Shown: one piece after another, positions 31,696 to 40,898 of the stretch | Layout of the letters: every line of letters starts with the position of its first letter | Position numbering within the stretch: position 1 is the first letter of the stretch | Source: Yoonia sp035117555 | GTDB lineage: Bacteria; Pseudomonadota; Alphaproteobacteria; Rhodobacterales; Rhodobacteraceae | Direction: 5' to 3' | Length of the DNA stretch: 64,000 nucleotides | NCBI RefSeq assembly: GCF_035117555.1 | Contig: NZ_JAYKPK010000001.1 | Coordinates: 310,001-374,000, forward strand | The notes under the pieces: generated by a model | What the model saw: only the letters and a program-made list of their open reading frames with translations | What the model was told of the DNA's origin: nothing | Database searches by the model: none | Program-made: the position numbers and the translations under genes

Positions 31696-33057
31696 CTAGC
31701 TTGGCGGCCGTGGCAGGCTTGCGATTTCGTTCAGCCTGTCGACCACCTGGTCCCGGCTGCCAAAGCCGTATAGCCCCCATCCCAGACTGTCCAGCCGCAG
31801 CGCCATGGCAGCCTCGGTCTGGCCTTGCAGATCCAGCGCCTCGGCCCGGAACATCATCAAGAGGCTGAGTAAGGCCGCGTTTTCATGACGACGCGCGACA
31901 GTGATTGCCGGGCCGGTCAGGGCCAGAACGGCGTCTGAATCCCGCGCGATCAGCGCAAAGGCGGCGCGTTGCACATCGACTTGGGCGGCATGGATGCGCA
32001 GATTGGGATCGCCCTGATAGGCCGCAATGGCGGTCGTGAAAGCGCCAAGCGCGAGGCCGGGATCATTGCTGAGCTGCAGGCGGCCAAAGACATATTGCGC
32101 AAAGCCGGTCCGCACATCGGACCAGCCACGCGCCTGCCCGATGGCAATGGCGCGCGCCGCCTCTTGCCGACGGGCGGCAGGAGATGCGCCGCTGCCGCCC
32201 AAGGCGACCTGAATAGCGGCCATCCAGTCGCGGGTGGTTTCCTGCGGCGCTTGCCCCCGCATGCCTTCGCCAGCCGGGTTGAGCCGCGCGAGGATGCGGG
32301 GCACCAGCGCCATGACTTCGGCCTGCGACATGCCGCTGCTGAGTTCGGGCGCATAGGTCACCCGCAGGATCAGCATGTCGAATGGCGTCAGCACCGCATG
32401 CATATTGTCATCGTTGAAGACCGAATCCGGCAGGCGGTAAAGGTCATTGAGCGGGCCGAGCGCCTGGGCCAATTCTTCATGCAGGCAATCACGCATTTCC
32501 TGTGGCGTGGAATTGTCCGGCATGAAGACGGCGGCGCGGTCGCGCATCTGCAACGTCGTCCAGTCGATCACAGGGGAATTGCGGTTGCGGCGCAGCTCGC
32601 CCCAGTCGCGCACGCGCGGCACGACGAAACAGGCAGCGCCCGGGGCCACTTGCCGCATCTGGCGTGCATTGACCAGTTCGATCACGATATTGGCGTCAGC
32701 ACCTGCCGTGCTGCGGATATCAATCCCGGCCTCGGCCCGCAGACGGGCGAGCAAGCCTTCCAGATCGTTGACAATATGGGCGGGGGCCGGGCCGTTGAAC
32801 CGCACCGTGACGGGAGTTTCAAAGCGGGTAAAGACCGGCAGGACCCGCCCGCTTTCCAGCCGAAAGCTGAGGTCGGAAAAATCACGGGTGATTTCAGCAT
32901 TGGGGCGCAGGGTGCCACCGGGGCTGGATGCCGCAAAGCTGCGCATCGGCGGGAAGTCGAGCACAATGGCGTCCTCTTCGGGTGCCATCGGGCCGGTGGG
33001 GGGCATCGGCGCGCAGGCAGCCAGCAGCAGGCCGGCACATAAGATCAGATATTTCAT
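31696..33057 (-). CDS. DUF2927 lipoprotein
   Basis: This 453-residue lipoprotein has signal MKYLILCAGLLLAAC, with the lipidated Cys at residue 15. A DUF2927 domain follows (about 60-270), including FSDLSFRLESGRVLPVF and the region CLHEELAQALGPLNDLYRLP, which carries a conserved HEE-type motif reminiscent of a metallopeptidase-like site. The C-terminal third is helical and repeat-like (possibly TPR-related), containing GFAQYVFGRLQLSNDPGLAL. It is likely envelope-anchored. It lies between moxR and the small membrane gene. The start at 33057 is the ATG before the lipobox. Confidence 0.82.
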   Translation of the reverse strand: MKYLILCAGLLLAACAPMPPTGPMAPEEDAIVLDFPPMRSFAASSPGGTLRPNAEITRDFSDLSFRLESGRVLPVFTRFETPVTVRFNGPAPAHIVNDLEGLLARLRAEAGIDIRSTAGADANIVIELVNARQMRQVAPGAACFVVPRVRDWGELRRNRNSPVIDWTTLQMRDRAAVFMPDNSTPQEMRDCLHEELAQALGPLNDLYRLPDSVFNDDNMHAVLTPFDMLILRVTYAPELSSGMSQAEVMALVPRILARLNPAGEGMRGQAPQETTRDWMAAIQVALGGSGASPAARRQEAARAIAIGQARGWSDVRTGFAQYVFGRLQLSNDPGLALGAFTTAIAAYQGDPNLRIHAAQVDVQRAAFALIARDSDAVLALTGPAITVARRHENAALLSLLMMFRAEALDLQGQTEAAMALRLDSLGWGLYGFGSRDQVVDRLNEIASLPRPPS

Positions 33058-33137
33058 GGTTGTCCCGGTCGTTGACGCGCCTTGTGCAGCATAAGGCCTG
33101 TGGCTGCGAAGGCCAGTCACGTCGCTGTGCGGCATGG

Positions 33138-33977
33138 TCACCTTTGTTTGCGTGCCATGAAGGCCAGCCGTTCGAACAGATGCACATCCTGTTCATTCTT
33201 CAGCAGCGCGCCATGCAGCCGGGGCAGGGCATTTGCGGGATCATTGCGCAGATCCTCTGCTGTCAGATCCTCGGCCAGAAGCAGTTTGAGCCAATCCAGC
33301 ACTTCCGAGGTGGAAGGTTTTTTCTTCAGCCCCGGAGTCTCTCGGATTTCATAGAACTGCGTCAGCGCGGTGGTCAGCAGCGCATCCTTGATTCCGGGAT
33401 GATGCACGGCGACGATCTGGCGCAAGGTGTCGATATCGGGGAAACGGATGGAATGGAAAAAGCAGCGGCGCAGAAAAGCGTCGGGCAATTCCTTTTCGTT
33501 GTTGGATGTGATGATGACGATGGGCCGGTGGATCGCCTTGACCGTCTCGCCCGTCTCGTAGACGTGGAATTCCATCCGGTCGAGTTCCTGCAACAGATCA
33601 TTGGGGAATTCGATATCGGCCTTGTCGACCTCGTCGATCAGCAGCACGACCCGGCCATCTGCGCCGAACGCCTGCCACAATTTCCCTTTGCGGATGTAAT
33701 TGCCCACGTCATTGACCCGCGGATCGCCCAATTGGCTGTCGCGCAGGCGGCTGACGGCATCATATTCGTAGAGCCCCTGCTGCGCCTTGGTGGTCGATTT
33801 GATATGCCATTCGATTATCGGCAGCCCAAGGGCGGCGCTGACCTGACGGGCAAGTTCCGTCTTGCCTGTTCCCGGTTCACCCTTGACCAAAAGCGGGCGC
33901 TGCAATGTGACGGCGGCATTGACCGCCATCTTCAGATCATCGGTGGCGATATATGTGTCAGTGCCGGAAAACTGCAT
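33138..33977 (-). CDS. moxR: MoxR-family AAA+ ATPase
   Basis: This 279-residue AAA+ protein has Walker A GEPGTGKT (33-40), Walker B VVLLIDEVDKAD, sensor 1 IVIITSNNEKELPDAF and the arginine-finger region LRRCFFHSIRFP. The C-terminal lid domain ends FERLAFMARKQR. MoxR ATPases act as chaperones for assembly or activation of enzyme complexes, in partnership with vWA-domain proteins. The vWA partner is encoded downstream in the same direction, with a lipoprotein and a small membrane protein between them. The target in this organism is unknown. Confidence 0.93.
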   Translation of the reverse strand: MQFSGTDTYIATDDLKMAVNAAVTLQRPLLVKGEPGTGKTELARQVSAALGLPIIEWHIKSTTKAQQGLYEYDAVSRLRDSQLGDPRVNDVGNYIRKGKLWQAFGADGRVVLLIDEVDKADIEFPNDLLQELDRMEFHVYETGETVKAIHRPIVIITSNNEKELPDAFLRRCFFHSIRFPDIDTLRQIVAVHHPGIKDALLTTALTQFYEIRETPGLKKKPSTSEVLDWLKLLLAEDLTAEDLRNDPANALPRLHGALLKNEQDVHLFERLAFMARKQR

Positions 33978-34157
33978 CTTTTAACCTTTTGATTTCAGGC
34001 CAAGCTAGCACGTCCCGCAGCATCATCAACACCCCGCCAGCGTGCAATTTGGGGGGGTGACATGGGCGGACCAAAGGAGTAAACGGCGCAACAAATGGGG
34101 GTGGGTTGCCGCAACTGCCCAACCAAGCCCCCCAAGGTGCCAGCCAAGGGAAATACG

Positions 34158-34580
34158 ATGAAAGCCGAAAGTTTTCTGTCTAACGATTACCGTCCCGCCG
34201 ATGACGAACCTTTCATGAATGAACGTCAGACCGAGTATTTTCGCCGCAAGTTGCTGGACTGGAAGGCAGAGATTCTGGAAGACAGCCGCGACACTGTCGC
34301 CGGCATGAAAGACCAGACCCGCAATATCCCCGATGTGGCCGACCGCGCTTCCGAGGAAACCGACCGCGGTCTGGAATTGCGCACCCGCGACCGGCAGCGC
34401 AAACTGGTCAGCAAGATCGACGCCGCTTTGCGCCGGATCGAGGATGGCGAATATGGCTATTGCGAAATCACGGGCGAGCCGATTTCGCTGAAACGTCTGG
34501 ATGCCCGCCCCATCGCGACGATGAGCCTTGAGGCACAGGAACGCCACGAGCGCCGCGAAAAAGTCCACCGCGACGATTGA
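34158..34580 (+). CDS. dksA: DksA-family RNA polymerase-binding regulator
   Basis: This 140-residue regulator inserts a coiled coil into the RNA polymerase secondary channel and works with ppGpp on rRNA and stress promoters. The coiled-coil tip has DVADRAS, which keeps the functional Asp-x-Ala seen at E. coli D74/A76, followed by ELRTRDRQRKLVSKIDAAL. The globular domain reads YGYCEITGEPISLKRLDARP followed by IATMSLEAQ. Only one of the four zinc cysteines of E. coli DksA is kept, so it probably folds without zinc. The start at 34158 is preceded by AAGGGAAA. The stop codon is next to the FAD monooxygenase gene start. Confidence 0.94.
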   Translation: MKAESFLSNDYRPADDEPFMNERQTEYFRRKLLDWKAEILEDSRDTVAGMKDQTRNIPDVADRASEETDRGLELRTRDRQRKLVSKIDAALRRIEDGEYGYCEITGEPISLKRLDARPIATMSLEAQERHERREKVHRDD

Positions 34581-34581
34581 G

Positions 34582-35739
34582 GTGGGCGCGAATGCATCCC
34601 GCGATGTCGCTATCATCGGCGGTGGGATCGGCGGGCTGACAGCGGCTTTGGCCTTTGCCCGGATGGGCGCAAAGGTCAGTGTTTACGAACAGGCCGCTGC
34701 GATTTCCGAAGTCGGGGCAGGGCTGCAGATCACCCCCAATGGCGCACGGGCTTTGCACGGCCTGGGGCTAGAAAATGCGCTGGACTCAGCAGGTCTGGCT
34801 GCGGCGGCGGTGATCCCTTCAGATGCGCTGACCGGGCGCATGATTGCACGGTTTGATCTGACCCGCCAAAATCCTGTTTACCGATTCCTGCACCGCGCTG
34901 ATCTGATTGGCCTGCTGGCACAGGCTTGCGCCGATCATGGCGCGCAGATCGTGCTGAATGCGCGGATCGCGGCGGTGGCGGCTGATGGGTCATTTGACAC
35001 CGGGGCAGGCCGGGTGTCCCCCAGCCTGACGATTGGTGCCGATGGGCTGCATTCCATCCTGCGCCCGGTGCTGAACGGAACGGATGCGTCGTTTTTCACC
35101 GGGCAGGTGGCTTGGCGCGCGATCATTCCCGCCTCAAATGCTGATCCTGTCGCCCGCATCTGGATGGCACCGGGCCGCCATCTTGTAACCTATCCCTTGC
35201 CCGGCAAAAGGCTGAATATCGTCGCGGTGCAGGAACGCGCGACTTGGGCCGCCGAAGGATGGCACCATACCGATGATCCCGCCCATCTGCGTGCTGCTTT
35301 CGCCGATTGCGTGCCGGTGCTGCGCGATATGCTGGCACAGGTGGAGGTGACAAAGCTCTGGGGCCTGTTCCGCCATCCTGTTGCGGATCATTGGCATGGT
35401 GCCAACACCGCCATCCTCGGCGATGCCGCGCATCCGACGCTGCCGTTTTTGGCGCAGGGCGCTAATCTCGCGATTGAGGATGCCTATGTGCTGGCGCGTT
35501 GCTGCGATAAGACCGCCGATCTGGCGCAGGCGCTGCAAGCTTACCAGACCGCCCGCCGCCCGCGCGTGGCCCGCGCCATCGCCGCCGCCAATGCCAATGC
35601 GCGCAATTATCATCTGTCGGGATTGCAGCGCAAAATCGCCCATACTGGTCTGAAAGCCTTAGGCAAACTCGCCCCCGACGCTTTCATCAACCGGCTTGGC
35701 TGGCTCTATAACCACGACGTCACATCTTCATCTGTTTAA
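34582..35739 (+). CDS. FAD-dependent monooxygenase (salicylate hydroxylase-like)
   Basis: This 385-residue flavoprotein hydroxylase is of the PHBH/UbiH superfamily. It has the FAD dinucleotide fold VAIIGGGIGGLTAALAFARM with an acidic residue closing the second strand (VSVYEQ), the conserved IGADGLHSILRPVL (DG motif) and GDAAHPTLPFLAQGANLAIED (GD motif). It resembles salicylate and 6-hydroxynicotinate hydroxylases; the substrate is not evident. I chose a GTG start at 34582, just after the dksA stop codon; an alternative TTG at 34528 would overlap dksA by 53 bp. A dispersed repeat abuts the stop codon. Confidence 0.85.
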   Translation: MGANASRDVAIIGGGIGGLTAALAFARMGAKVSVYEQAAAISEVGAGLQITPNGARALHGLGLENALDSAGLAAAAVIPSDALTGRMIARFDLTRQNPVYRFLHRADLIGLLAQACADHGAQIVLNARIAAVAADGSFDTGAGRVSPSLTIGADGLHSILRPVLNGTDASFFTGQVAWRAIIPASNADPVARIWMAPGRHLVTYPLPGKRLNIVAVQERATWAAEGWHHTDDPAHLRAAFADCVPVLRDMLAQVEVTKLWGLFRHPVADHWHGANTAILGDAAHPTLPFLAQGANLAIEDAYVLARCCDKTADLAQALQAYQTARRPRVARAIAAANANARNYHLSGLQRKIAHTGLKALGKLAPDAFINRLGWLYNHDVTSSSV

Positions 35740-35758
35740 AAATATCCCCGCCGGAGGC
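35738..35758 (-). repeat. Dispersed repeat, GATATTTTT variant
   Basis: On the minus strand the core GCCTCCGGCGGGGATATTTT runs into the TTTAA that contains the monooxygenase stop codon. It lies between the convergent FAD monooxygenase and xthA genes. Confidence 0.75.
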
Positions 35759-35769
35759 TACAAGCCCCG

Positions 35770-36549
35770 TCAGGGGCGCAGTTCCAGCCAGACCGGCACA
35801 TGATCGGACGGTTTATCGCGCCCACGCAGATCCCTCTCGATCCAGCAATCCGCCAGCAGATCCGCCGCTTGCGGGGTCAGCAGATGGTGATCGATGCGGA
35901 TACCATTGTTCTTTTCCCAAGCGCCCGCCTGATAATCCCAGAAGGAATAATGCCCCGGCCCCATCTCGCGCGCGCGAAACGCTTCGGTAAAGCCAAGGTT
36001 CAGGATACGGCGATAGGCGGCACGGCTGTCGAGGCGAAACAACGCATCATCGCGCCATGCGTCGGGCTTGGCCGCATCCATTGCCTGCGGGATGATGTTG
36101 TAATCGCCTGCCATGATTGCCGGTTGCTCGGATGCCAGCAGATCGCGGGCGCGGGCCAAAAGCCGGTCCATCCATGCGAGTTTATAGTCAAATTTCGGCC
36201 CCGGCGCCGGGTTGCCGTTGGGCAGATACAACCCGCAAATCCGCACAGCCACGTCACCGACGACAGTCGCTTCGATCCAGCGGGCCTGTTCATCCGTTTC
36301 ATCGCCCGGCAGGCCGCGCGTCACGTCCTCTAACGGCAGTTTTGACAGCAAAGCGACCCCGTTGAACCCCTTTTGCCCGTGGGTGGCGACATTATAGCCC
36401 AGATCCTCGATCTCGGACCGGGGGAAACCTTCGTCCTGCGATTTGATCTCTTGCAGGATCGCGACGTCAGGCTGGGTCTCGCGCAGCCAAGTGGTCAGCG
36501 TATCGATCCGGGCTTTCACGCCGTTGATGTTGAATGTCGCGATCTTCAT
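35770..36549 (-). CDS. xthA: Exodeoxyribonuclease III / AP endonuclease
   Basis: This 259-residue Mg2+-dependent nuclease of the EEP fold acts in base-excision repair at abasic sites. It has KIATFNINGVKAR at the N-terminus, LQEIKSQDEGFP with the metal-binding Glu, the YLPNGNP segment, the MAGDYNIIP motif with catalytic Asp and Asn, and the C-terminal SDHVPVW with the catalytic His. It is full length. Its ATG overlaps the erpA stop codon (TAATG), so erpA and xthA are co-translated from a short operon divergent from dgt. Confidence 0.95.
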   Translation of the reverse strand: MKIATFNINGVKARIDTLTTWLRETQPDVAILQEIKSQDEGFPRSEIEDLGYNVATHGQKGFNGVALLSKLPLEDVTRGLPGDETDEQARWIEATVVGDVAVRICGLYLPNGNPAPGPKFDYKLAWMDRLLARARDLLASEQPAIMAGDYNIIPQAMDAAKPDAWRDDALFRLDSRAAYRRILNLGFTEAFRAREMGPGHYSFWDYQAGAWEKNNGIRIDHHLLTPQAADLLADCWIERDLRGRDKPSDHVPVWLELRP

Positions 36550-36875
36550 TACATCGAAAACGATGTGCCGCAGCCGCAGGAAGACGCGGCATTGGGATTA
36601 TTGATCACGAAACGCGCGCCGATCAGTTCTTCGGTGAAGTCAATCTCTGCATCCGCAAGGAAGGGCAGGGACACAGGGTCAATCACCACGGTTTCACCAT
36701 CCGCGGACAGGACAAGATCATCGCCCTTCACCTCATCCAGATCAATTTCATATTGAAACCCCGAACACCCGCCGCCTTCAACAGCGATCCGCAGGGCCTT
36801 GCCTTGTGCGGCGGCACCAATCTCGGCCAGCCGTTCAAAGGCACGGGGCGTGACTTTTGGCGGGATTGTCAGCAT
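36549..36875 (-). CDS. erpA: Iron-sulfur cluster carrier, ErpA/IscA family
   Basis: This 108-residue A-type carrier passes Fe-S clusters to apoproteins. The three cluster cysteines are in GGGCSGFQY and SSCGCGTSF. The start at 36875 (MLTIPPKVTPRAFERL) has a good AGGTG site about seven bases upstream. In-frame ATGs at 36899 and 36908 would add 8 or 11 residues and have poorer spacing. The gene ends one base into the xthA start codon. Whether it is ErpA, IscA or SufA by function cannot be told from sequence alone. Confidence 0.9.
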   Translation of the reverse strand: MLTIPPKVTPRAFERLAEIGAAAQGKALRIAVEGGGCSGFQYEIDLDEVKGDDLVLSADGETVVIDPVSLPFLADAEIDFTEELIGARFVINNPNAASSCGCGTSFSM

Positions 36876-36945
36876 GGGGACACCTATCGGTTTGTTCATT
36901 CTTTCCATATAAGGCGGGCAGGCAACAGCGACAACAGGCAAACAA

Positions 36946-38118
36946 ATGACAGCCCCCTATGCGACCGATCCCGCCAATCCGCGCGGGCGGCTATACACTG
37001 AAGAAGAAAGCACTTTCCGCTCGCCGTTCCAGCGGGATCGCGACCGGATTATTCACGCTTCCGCCTTTCGGCGGCTGAAACACAAGACGCAGGTGTTTAT
37101 CGAACATGAGGGCGATTATTTCCGCACCCGCCTGACCCATTCGATCGAGGTGGCGCAGGTCGCGCGCACGATTGCGGCGACCTTGGGGTTGAATGTGGAA
37201 CTGACCGAGGCGGTGGCTTTGGCGCATGATCTGGGCCACACGCCCTTTGGGCATACGGGCGAGGAAGCGCTGGATGCGCTGATGCAGCCCTATGGCGGGT
37301 TTGACCATAACGCGCAGGCCCTGAGGATCGTCACCGATCTGGAACGGCATTATGCGGAATGGGACGGGTTGAACCTGACCTGGGAGACGCTGGAAGGGAT
37401 TGCCAAACATAACGGGCCGGTCACCGGGGATATTCCCTATGCGCTGGCCGCCTATAATGACCGGCACGATCTGGAACTGCACACCCATGCCAGTGCAGAG
37501 GCGCAAGTCGCTGCACTTTCAGACGATATTGCCTATAATAACCACGACTTGCATGACGGACTTCGTGCAGAGCTTTTCAGCACAGATGATCTGGCGGAAT
37601 TGCCGATCCTGCGCGATTGCTTTGCCCGGGTCGATGCGAAATATCCCGGCCTGAATTATTACCGGCGTCGGCACGAGGCGTTGCGGCGGTTCTTTGGTGT
37701 GCTGGTCGAGGATGTGATCGCGGTCAGCCGCCGCAATCTGGCCGATCTGAACCCGGCCACCGTGCATGATATCCGCCATGCCGGGCGGATGGTGATCCAG
37801 TTTTCGCCGGAACTCTGGACTGACCTGAAAGTGATCCGCAAATTCCTGTTTGAACGGATGTATCGCGCCCCTGCGGTGGTGGAAATGCGGGTCGTGGTCA
37901 CAAAAATGGTCAATGAACTCTTCCCGTTTTTCATCGCAAACCCCGGTGAATTGCCCAAACAATGGCGCAAGGATGTGGCCGATGCGGCTGATCAGACCGC
38001 CCTGGCGCGGATCGTGGCGGATTATATCGCGGGCATGACCGACCGTTTCGCCATTCAGGAACATAAGCGCCTGATCGGGGGCGAAACCATCCCGCCCGGT
38101 GTGATCGACGGGAATTGA
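36946..38118 (+). CDS. dgt: dGTP triphosphohydrolase-like HD protein
   Basis: This 390-residue HD-domain hydrolase releases tripolyphosphate from dNTPs. The metal motif is split as in the family: RLTHSIEVAQVARTIA supplies the first His, and ALAHDLGHTPFGHTGE supplies the HD pair. Earlier residues RDRIIHASAFRRLKHKTQVF are the Dgt signature. It is the type-2 bacterial form without long inserts. It begins the run dgt-argS-SPOR-nagZ-scpA-scpB, common in Rhodobacteraceae. It diverges from erpA, with 70 bp between the two starts. Confidence 0.95.
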   Translation: MTAPYATDPANPRGRLYTEEESTFRSPFQRDRDRIIHASAFRRLKHKTQVFIEHEGDYFRTRLTHSIEVAQVARTIAATLGLNVELTEAVALAHDLGHTPFGHTGEEALDALMQPYGGFDHNAQALRIVTDLERHYAEWDGLNLTWETLEGIAKHNGPVTGDIPYALAAYNDRHDLELHTHASAEAQVAALSDDIAYNNHDLHDGLRAELFSTDDLAELPILRDCFARVDAKYPGLNYYRRRHEALRRFFGVLVEDVIAVSRRNLADLNPATVHDIRHAGRMVIQFSPELWTDLKVIRKFLFERMYRAPAVVEMRVVVTKMVNELFPFFIANPGELPKQWRKDVADAADQTALARIVADYIAGMTDRFAIQEHKRLIGGETIPPGVIDGN

Positions 38119-38167
38119 CGCGGGCGGCGGGGGTGATACACCCGTCCCATCAAAAATGGACCATAAA

Positions 38168-39910
38168 ATGAACCTTTTCGCCGATATGCGGGGCCGCGTG
38201 CTGGCCTGTCTTGACCAGATGGTTGCTGAAGGTGCTTTGCCGCCTGATCTGAACATGGATGCCGTTGCGGTGGAACCGCCCCGCGATGCCGCCCATGGCG
38301 ATATGGCGACCAATGCCGCGATGGTGCTGGCGAAGCCTGCCGGCAAGAACCCGCGCGCAATTGCCGATGCTTTGGCGCTGAAACTGGCCGGTGATGATCT
38401 GGTCGCCAGCGCCGATGTTGCGGGGCCAGGGTTTCTGAACATGCGTCTGGTGCCTGCCGCCTGGCAGGGCATCGTGAAATCGGCTTTGGCTGATGCCACA
38501 TTTGGCCGCTCTACCCTGGGACAGGGTAAGCGCATGATGGTGGAATATGTCTCTGCCAACCCGACCGGGCCTTTGCATGTCGGCCATACGCGGGGTGCCG
38601 TGTTCGGTGACGCGCTGGCCAGCCTGCTGGACTATGCCGGTTACGATGTGACGCGCGAATATTACATCAATGACGGTGGTGCGCAGGTCGATGTGTTGGC
38701 CCGGTCGGTCTATCTGCGCTATGTCGAGGCGCATGATCTGACGGTCGATTGGCCAGAAGGGTCCTATCCCGGTGACTATCTGATCCCGGTGGGTGAGGCG
38801 CTGAAGGATAAGGTAGGCGATGCCTTCCTTGATAAGGGGGAGCAATTCTGGCTCGAAGAGGTCCGTGAATTCGCGACCGAGGCGATGATGACGCTGATCC
38901 GCGAGGATCTGGCGCAACTCAACATCGAGATGGATAGTTTCTATTCCGAAAAATCATTATATGGCAGTGGTTTGATCGAGAAAGCGATTGCAGAACTTGA
39001 TGCCAAGGGGCTGATCTATCGTGGCACGCTGGAACCACCCAAAGGCAAAGTGCCCGATGATTGGGAACCGCGTGAACAGACCTTGTTCCGCTCGACCGCG
39101 CATGGCGATGATGTCGACCGGCCGGTGCAGAAATCGGATGGGGCATGGACTTATTTCGCGCCCGATATCGCCTATCATTACGACAAGGTGCAGCGCGGGT
39201 TCGATATGCTGATCGACGTTTTCGGCGCGGATCACGGCGGCTATGTCAAGCGGATGAAGGCGGCGGTGTCCGCCCTGTCCGATGGCAAGGTGCCGCTCGA
39301 TATCAAGCTGACGCAATTGGTGAAGCTTTATAAGAACGGTGAGCCGTTCAAAATGTCGAAACGGGCAGGGACATTCATCACCCTGCGCGACGTGGTGGAT
39401 GAGGTCGGGCCGGATGTGACCCGGTTCCATATGCTGACGCGCAAGAATGACGCGCCGCTGGATTTCGACTTTGCCAAGGTGCTGGAACAATCCAAGGATA
39501 ACCCGGTCTTTTACGTCCAATATGCCCATGCGCGGGTCAATTCGGTGCTGCGCAAAGCGGTGGAAGCCGGCGTCAAGGTGGATGATGCCACATTGGCCGC
39601 CGTCGATCTGTCCGGTCTCGCGCATGAGGCGGAACTGGCCGTCGCGCGCAAGATCGCGGAATGGCCACGGCTGGTCGAGATTGCGGCCAAAGGCCATGAG
39701 CCGCACAGGATCGCCTTCTATCTCTACGATCTTGCTTCGGATTTCCATGCGCTTTGGAACCGTGGCAATGACGATCAATCGCTGCGTTTCCTGCAAGAGG
39801 GTGATTCTGATACAACACAAGCGAAAATTGCGCTGATCCGGGCCGTTGCGATTGTTATTTCGCACGGTTTGGGTATTCTTGGCGTCACACCGGCGGAAGA
39901 AATGCGTTAA
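38168..39910 (+). CDS. argS: Arginyl-tRNA synthetase
   Basis: This 580-residue class I synthetase charges tRNA-Arg. The HIGH-like motif is HVGHTRGAVFGD and the KMSKS-like motif is FKMSKRAGT. An N-terminal Arg-S additional domain (MNLFADMRGRVLACLDQM) and the C-terminal DALR anticodon domain (with YLYDLASDFHALWNRG) are complete. The start at 38168 (MNLF) follows the family; an ATG four codons upstream at 38156 is also open. It lies 50 bp after dgt. Confidence 0.97.
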   Translation: MNLFADMRGRVLACLDQMVAEGALPPDLNMDAVAVEPPRDAAHGDMATNAAMVLAKPAGKNPRAIADALALKLAGDDLVASADVAGPGFLNMRLVPAAWQGIVKSALADATFGRSTLGQGKRMMVEYVSANPTGPLHVGHTRGAVFGDALASLLDYAGYDVTREYYINDGGAQVDVLARSVYLRYVEAHDLTVDWPEGSYPGDYLIPVGEALKDKVGDAFLDKGEQFWLEEVREFATEAMMTLIREDLAQLNIEMDSFYSEKSLYGSGLIEKAIAELDAKGLIYRGTLEPPKGKVPDDWEPREQTLFRSTAHGDDVDRPVQKSDGAWTYFAPDIAYHYDKVQRGFDMLIDVFGADHGGYVKRMKAAVSALSDGKVPLDIKLTQLVKLYKNGEPFKMSKRAGTFITLRDVVDEVGPDVTRFHMLTRKNDAPLDFDFAKVLEQSKDNPVFYVQYAHARVNSVLRKAVEAGVKVDDATLAAVDLSGLAHEAELAVARKIAEWPRLVEIAAKGHEPHRIAFYLYDLASDFHALWNRGNDDQSLRFLQEGDSDTTQAKIALIRAVAIVISHGLGILGVTPAEEMR

Positions 39911-39980
39911 CGCAACCCCGCCGCATTGAGCAGTTAACAAGACCCCACAAGCCACAAATGGCATGGGCAGTGAGGCAGTG

Positions 39981-40898
39981 ATGGCGACTTATGATCAGGG
40001 GCATGCCCCGCAAACGGGTGCAGCACGCGGGCAGGGTTTCGTCAATGTCGTGGGTGCCGTGGTGTCCTTGTCGCTGATCATCGGCGTCGGTTACTGGGGC
40101 TATCAGCTGATCATGCGCGATGTCAGCGGCATCCCCGTGGTGCGCGCGATGGAAGGCGAGATGCGGGTCCTGCCCGATGATCCAGGCGGCGATATCGCCG
40201 GCAACGCGGGTCTGGCGATCAATGAACTGGTCGCGCAGGGCGAAGCCGCGGGGCCAGAGGATCGTCTGGTGCTGGCACCCGTGACCCAAGGTCTCGCGCA
40301 GGAAGATATGGCGACGCCGACCGCGATGGTGGTCGATGACATCACTGACCAGACCATGATCCCCAATGCCGTGCTGCCCGGCACGGCCGAGGCTGCGGCC
40401 AGCACCAATGCCACGGTCGATGATGTGCTGGCGATGGTGGCCGATATCACAGCCGAAGAAGAGGCCGAGGAGGTCGCCGCCATGGATCGCCTGCCCGCAT
40501 CGGTGCACGGTGTCGCCGTGTCTTTGCGTCCGATCGTGCGGCCTGCGTCCTTGCGCCCAGCCTCCGCCGCAGCACCTGCCCCGGCGCAAGCGGCCCCTGT
40601 GGCGACACCGGTGACCGACGTGTCCGTGACAACGACAGATTTTGCCGTTGGCACCGATCTGGTGCAATTGGGGGCGTTTTCGACAGCAGAGCTCGCCGCT
40701 GAAGAATGGAACCGCCTGCAATCACGCTTTGGCTCGCTGATGAACGGGCGCAACCGCGTCGTTCAGGTCAGCAATCAGACCAGCGGCACCTGGTATCGGT
40801 TGCGCGCCAGCGGTTTCGCCGACCGCGATGATGCGCGCCGGTTCTGCGCCGCGCTGGAGGCTGAAGGTGCCGAATGTATCGCGGTCGTGGTCAATTAA
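39981..40898 (+). CDS. SPOR-domain membrane protein
   Basis: This is a 305-residue bitopic protein. One membrane span lies near residues 22-44 (VVGAVVSLSLIIGVGYWGYQ), followed by a long, acidic, Ala/Pro-rich periplasmic linker. A C-terminal SPOR domain (about 230-305) includes VQLGAFSTAELAAEEWNRLQ, TWYRLRASGFADRDDARRFC and CIAVVVN. SPOR domains bind denuded peptidoglycan at division sites. Its neighbour nagZ also acts on peptidoglycan metabolism. The start at 39981 has GAGG upstream; an ATG at 39963 is less well placed. The stop codon directly abuts the nagZ start. Confidence 0.9.
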   Translation: MATYDQGHAPQTGAARGQGFVNVVGAVVSLSLIIGVGYWGYQLIMRDVSGIPVVRAMEGEMRVLPDDPGGDIAGNAGLAINELVAQGEAAGPEDRLVLAPVTQGLAQEDMATPTAMVVDDITDQTMIPNAVLPGTAEAAASTNATVDDVLAMVADITAEEEAEEVAAMDRLPASVHGVAVSLRPIVRPASLRPASAAAPAPAQAAPVATPVTDVSVTTTDFAVGTDLVQLGAFSTAELAAEEWNRLQSRFGSLMNGRNRVVQVSNQTSGTWYRLRASGFADRDDARRFCAALEAEGAECIAVVVN

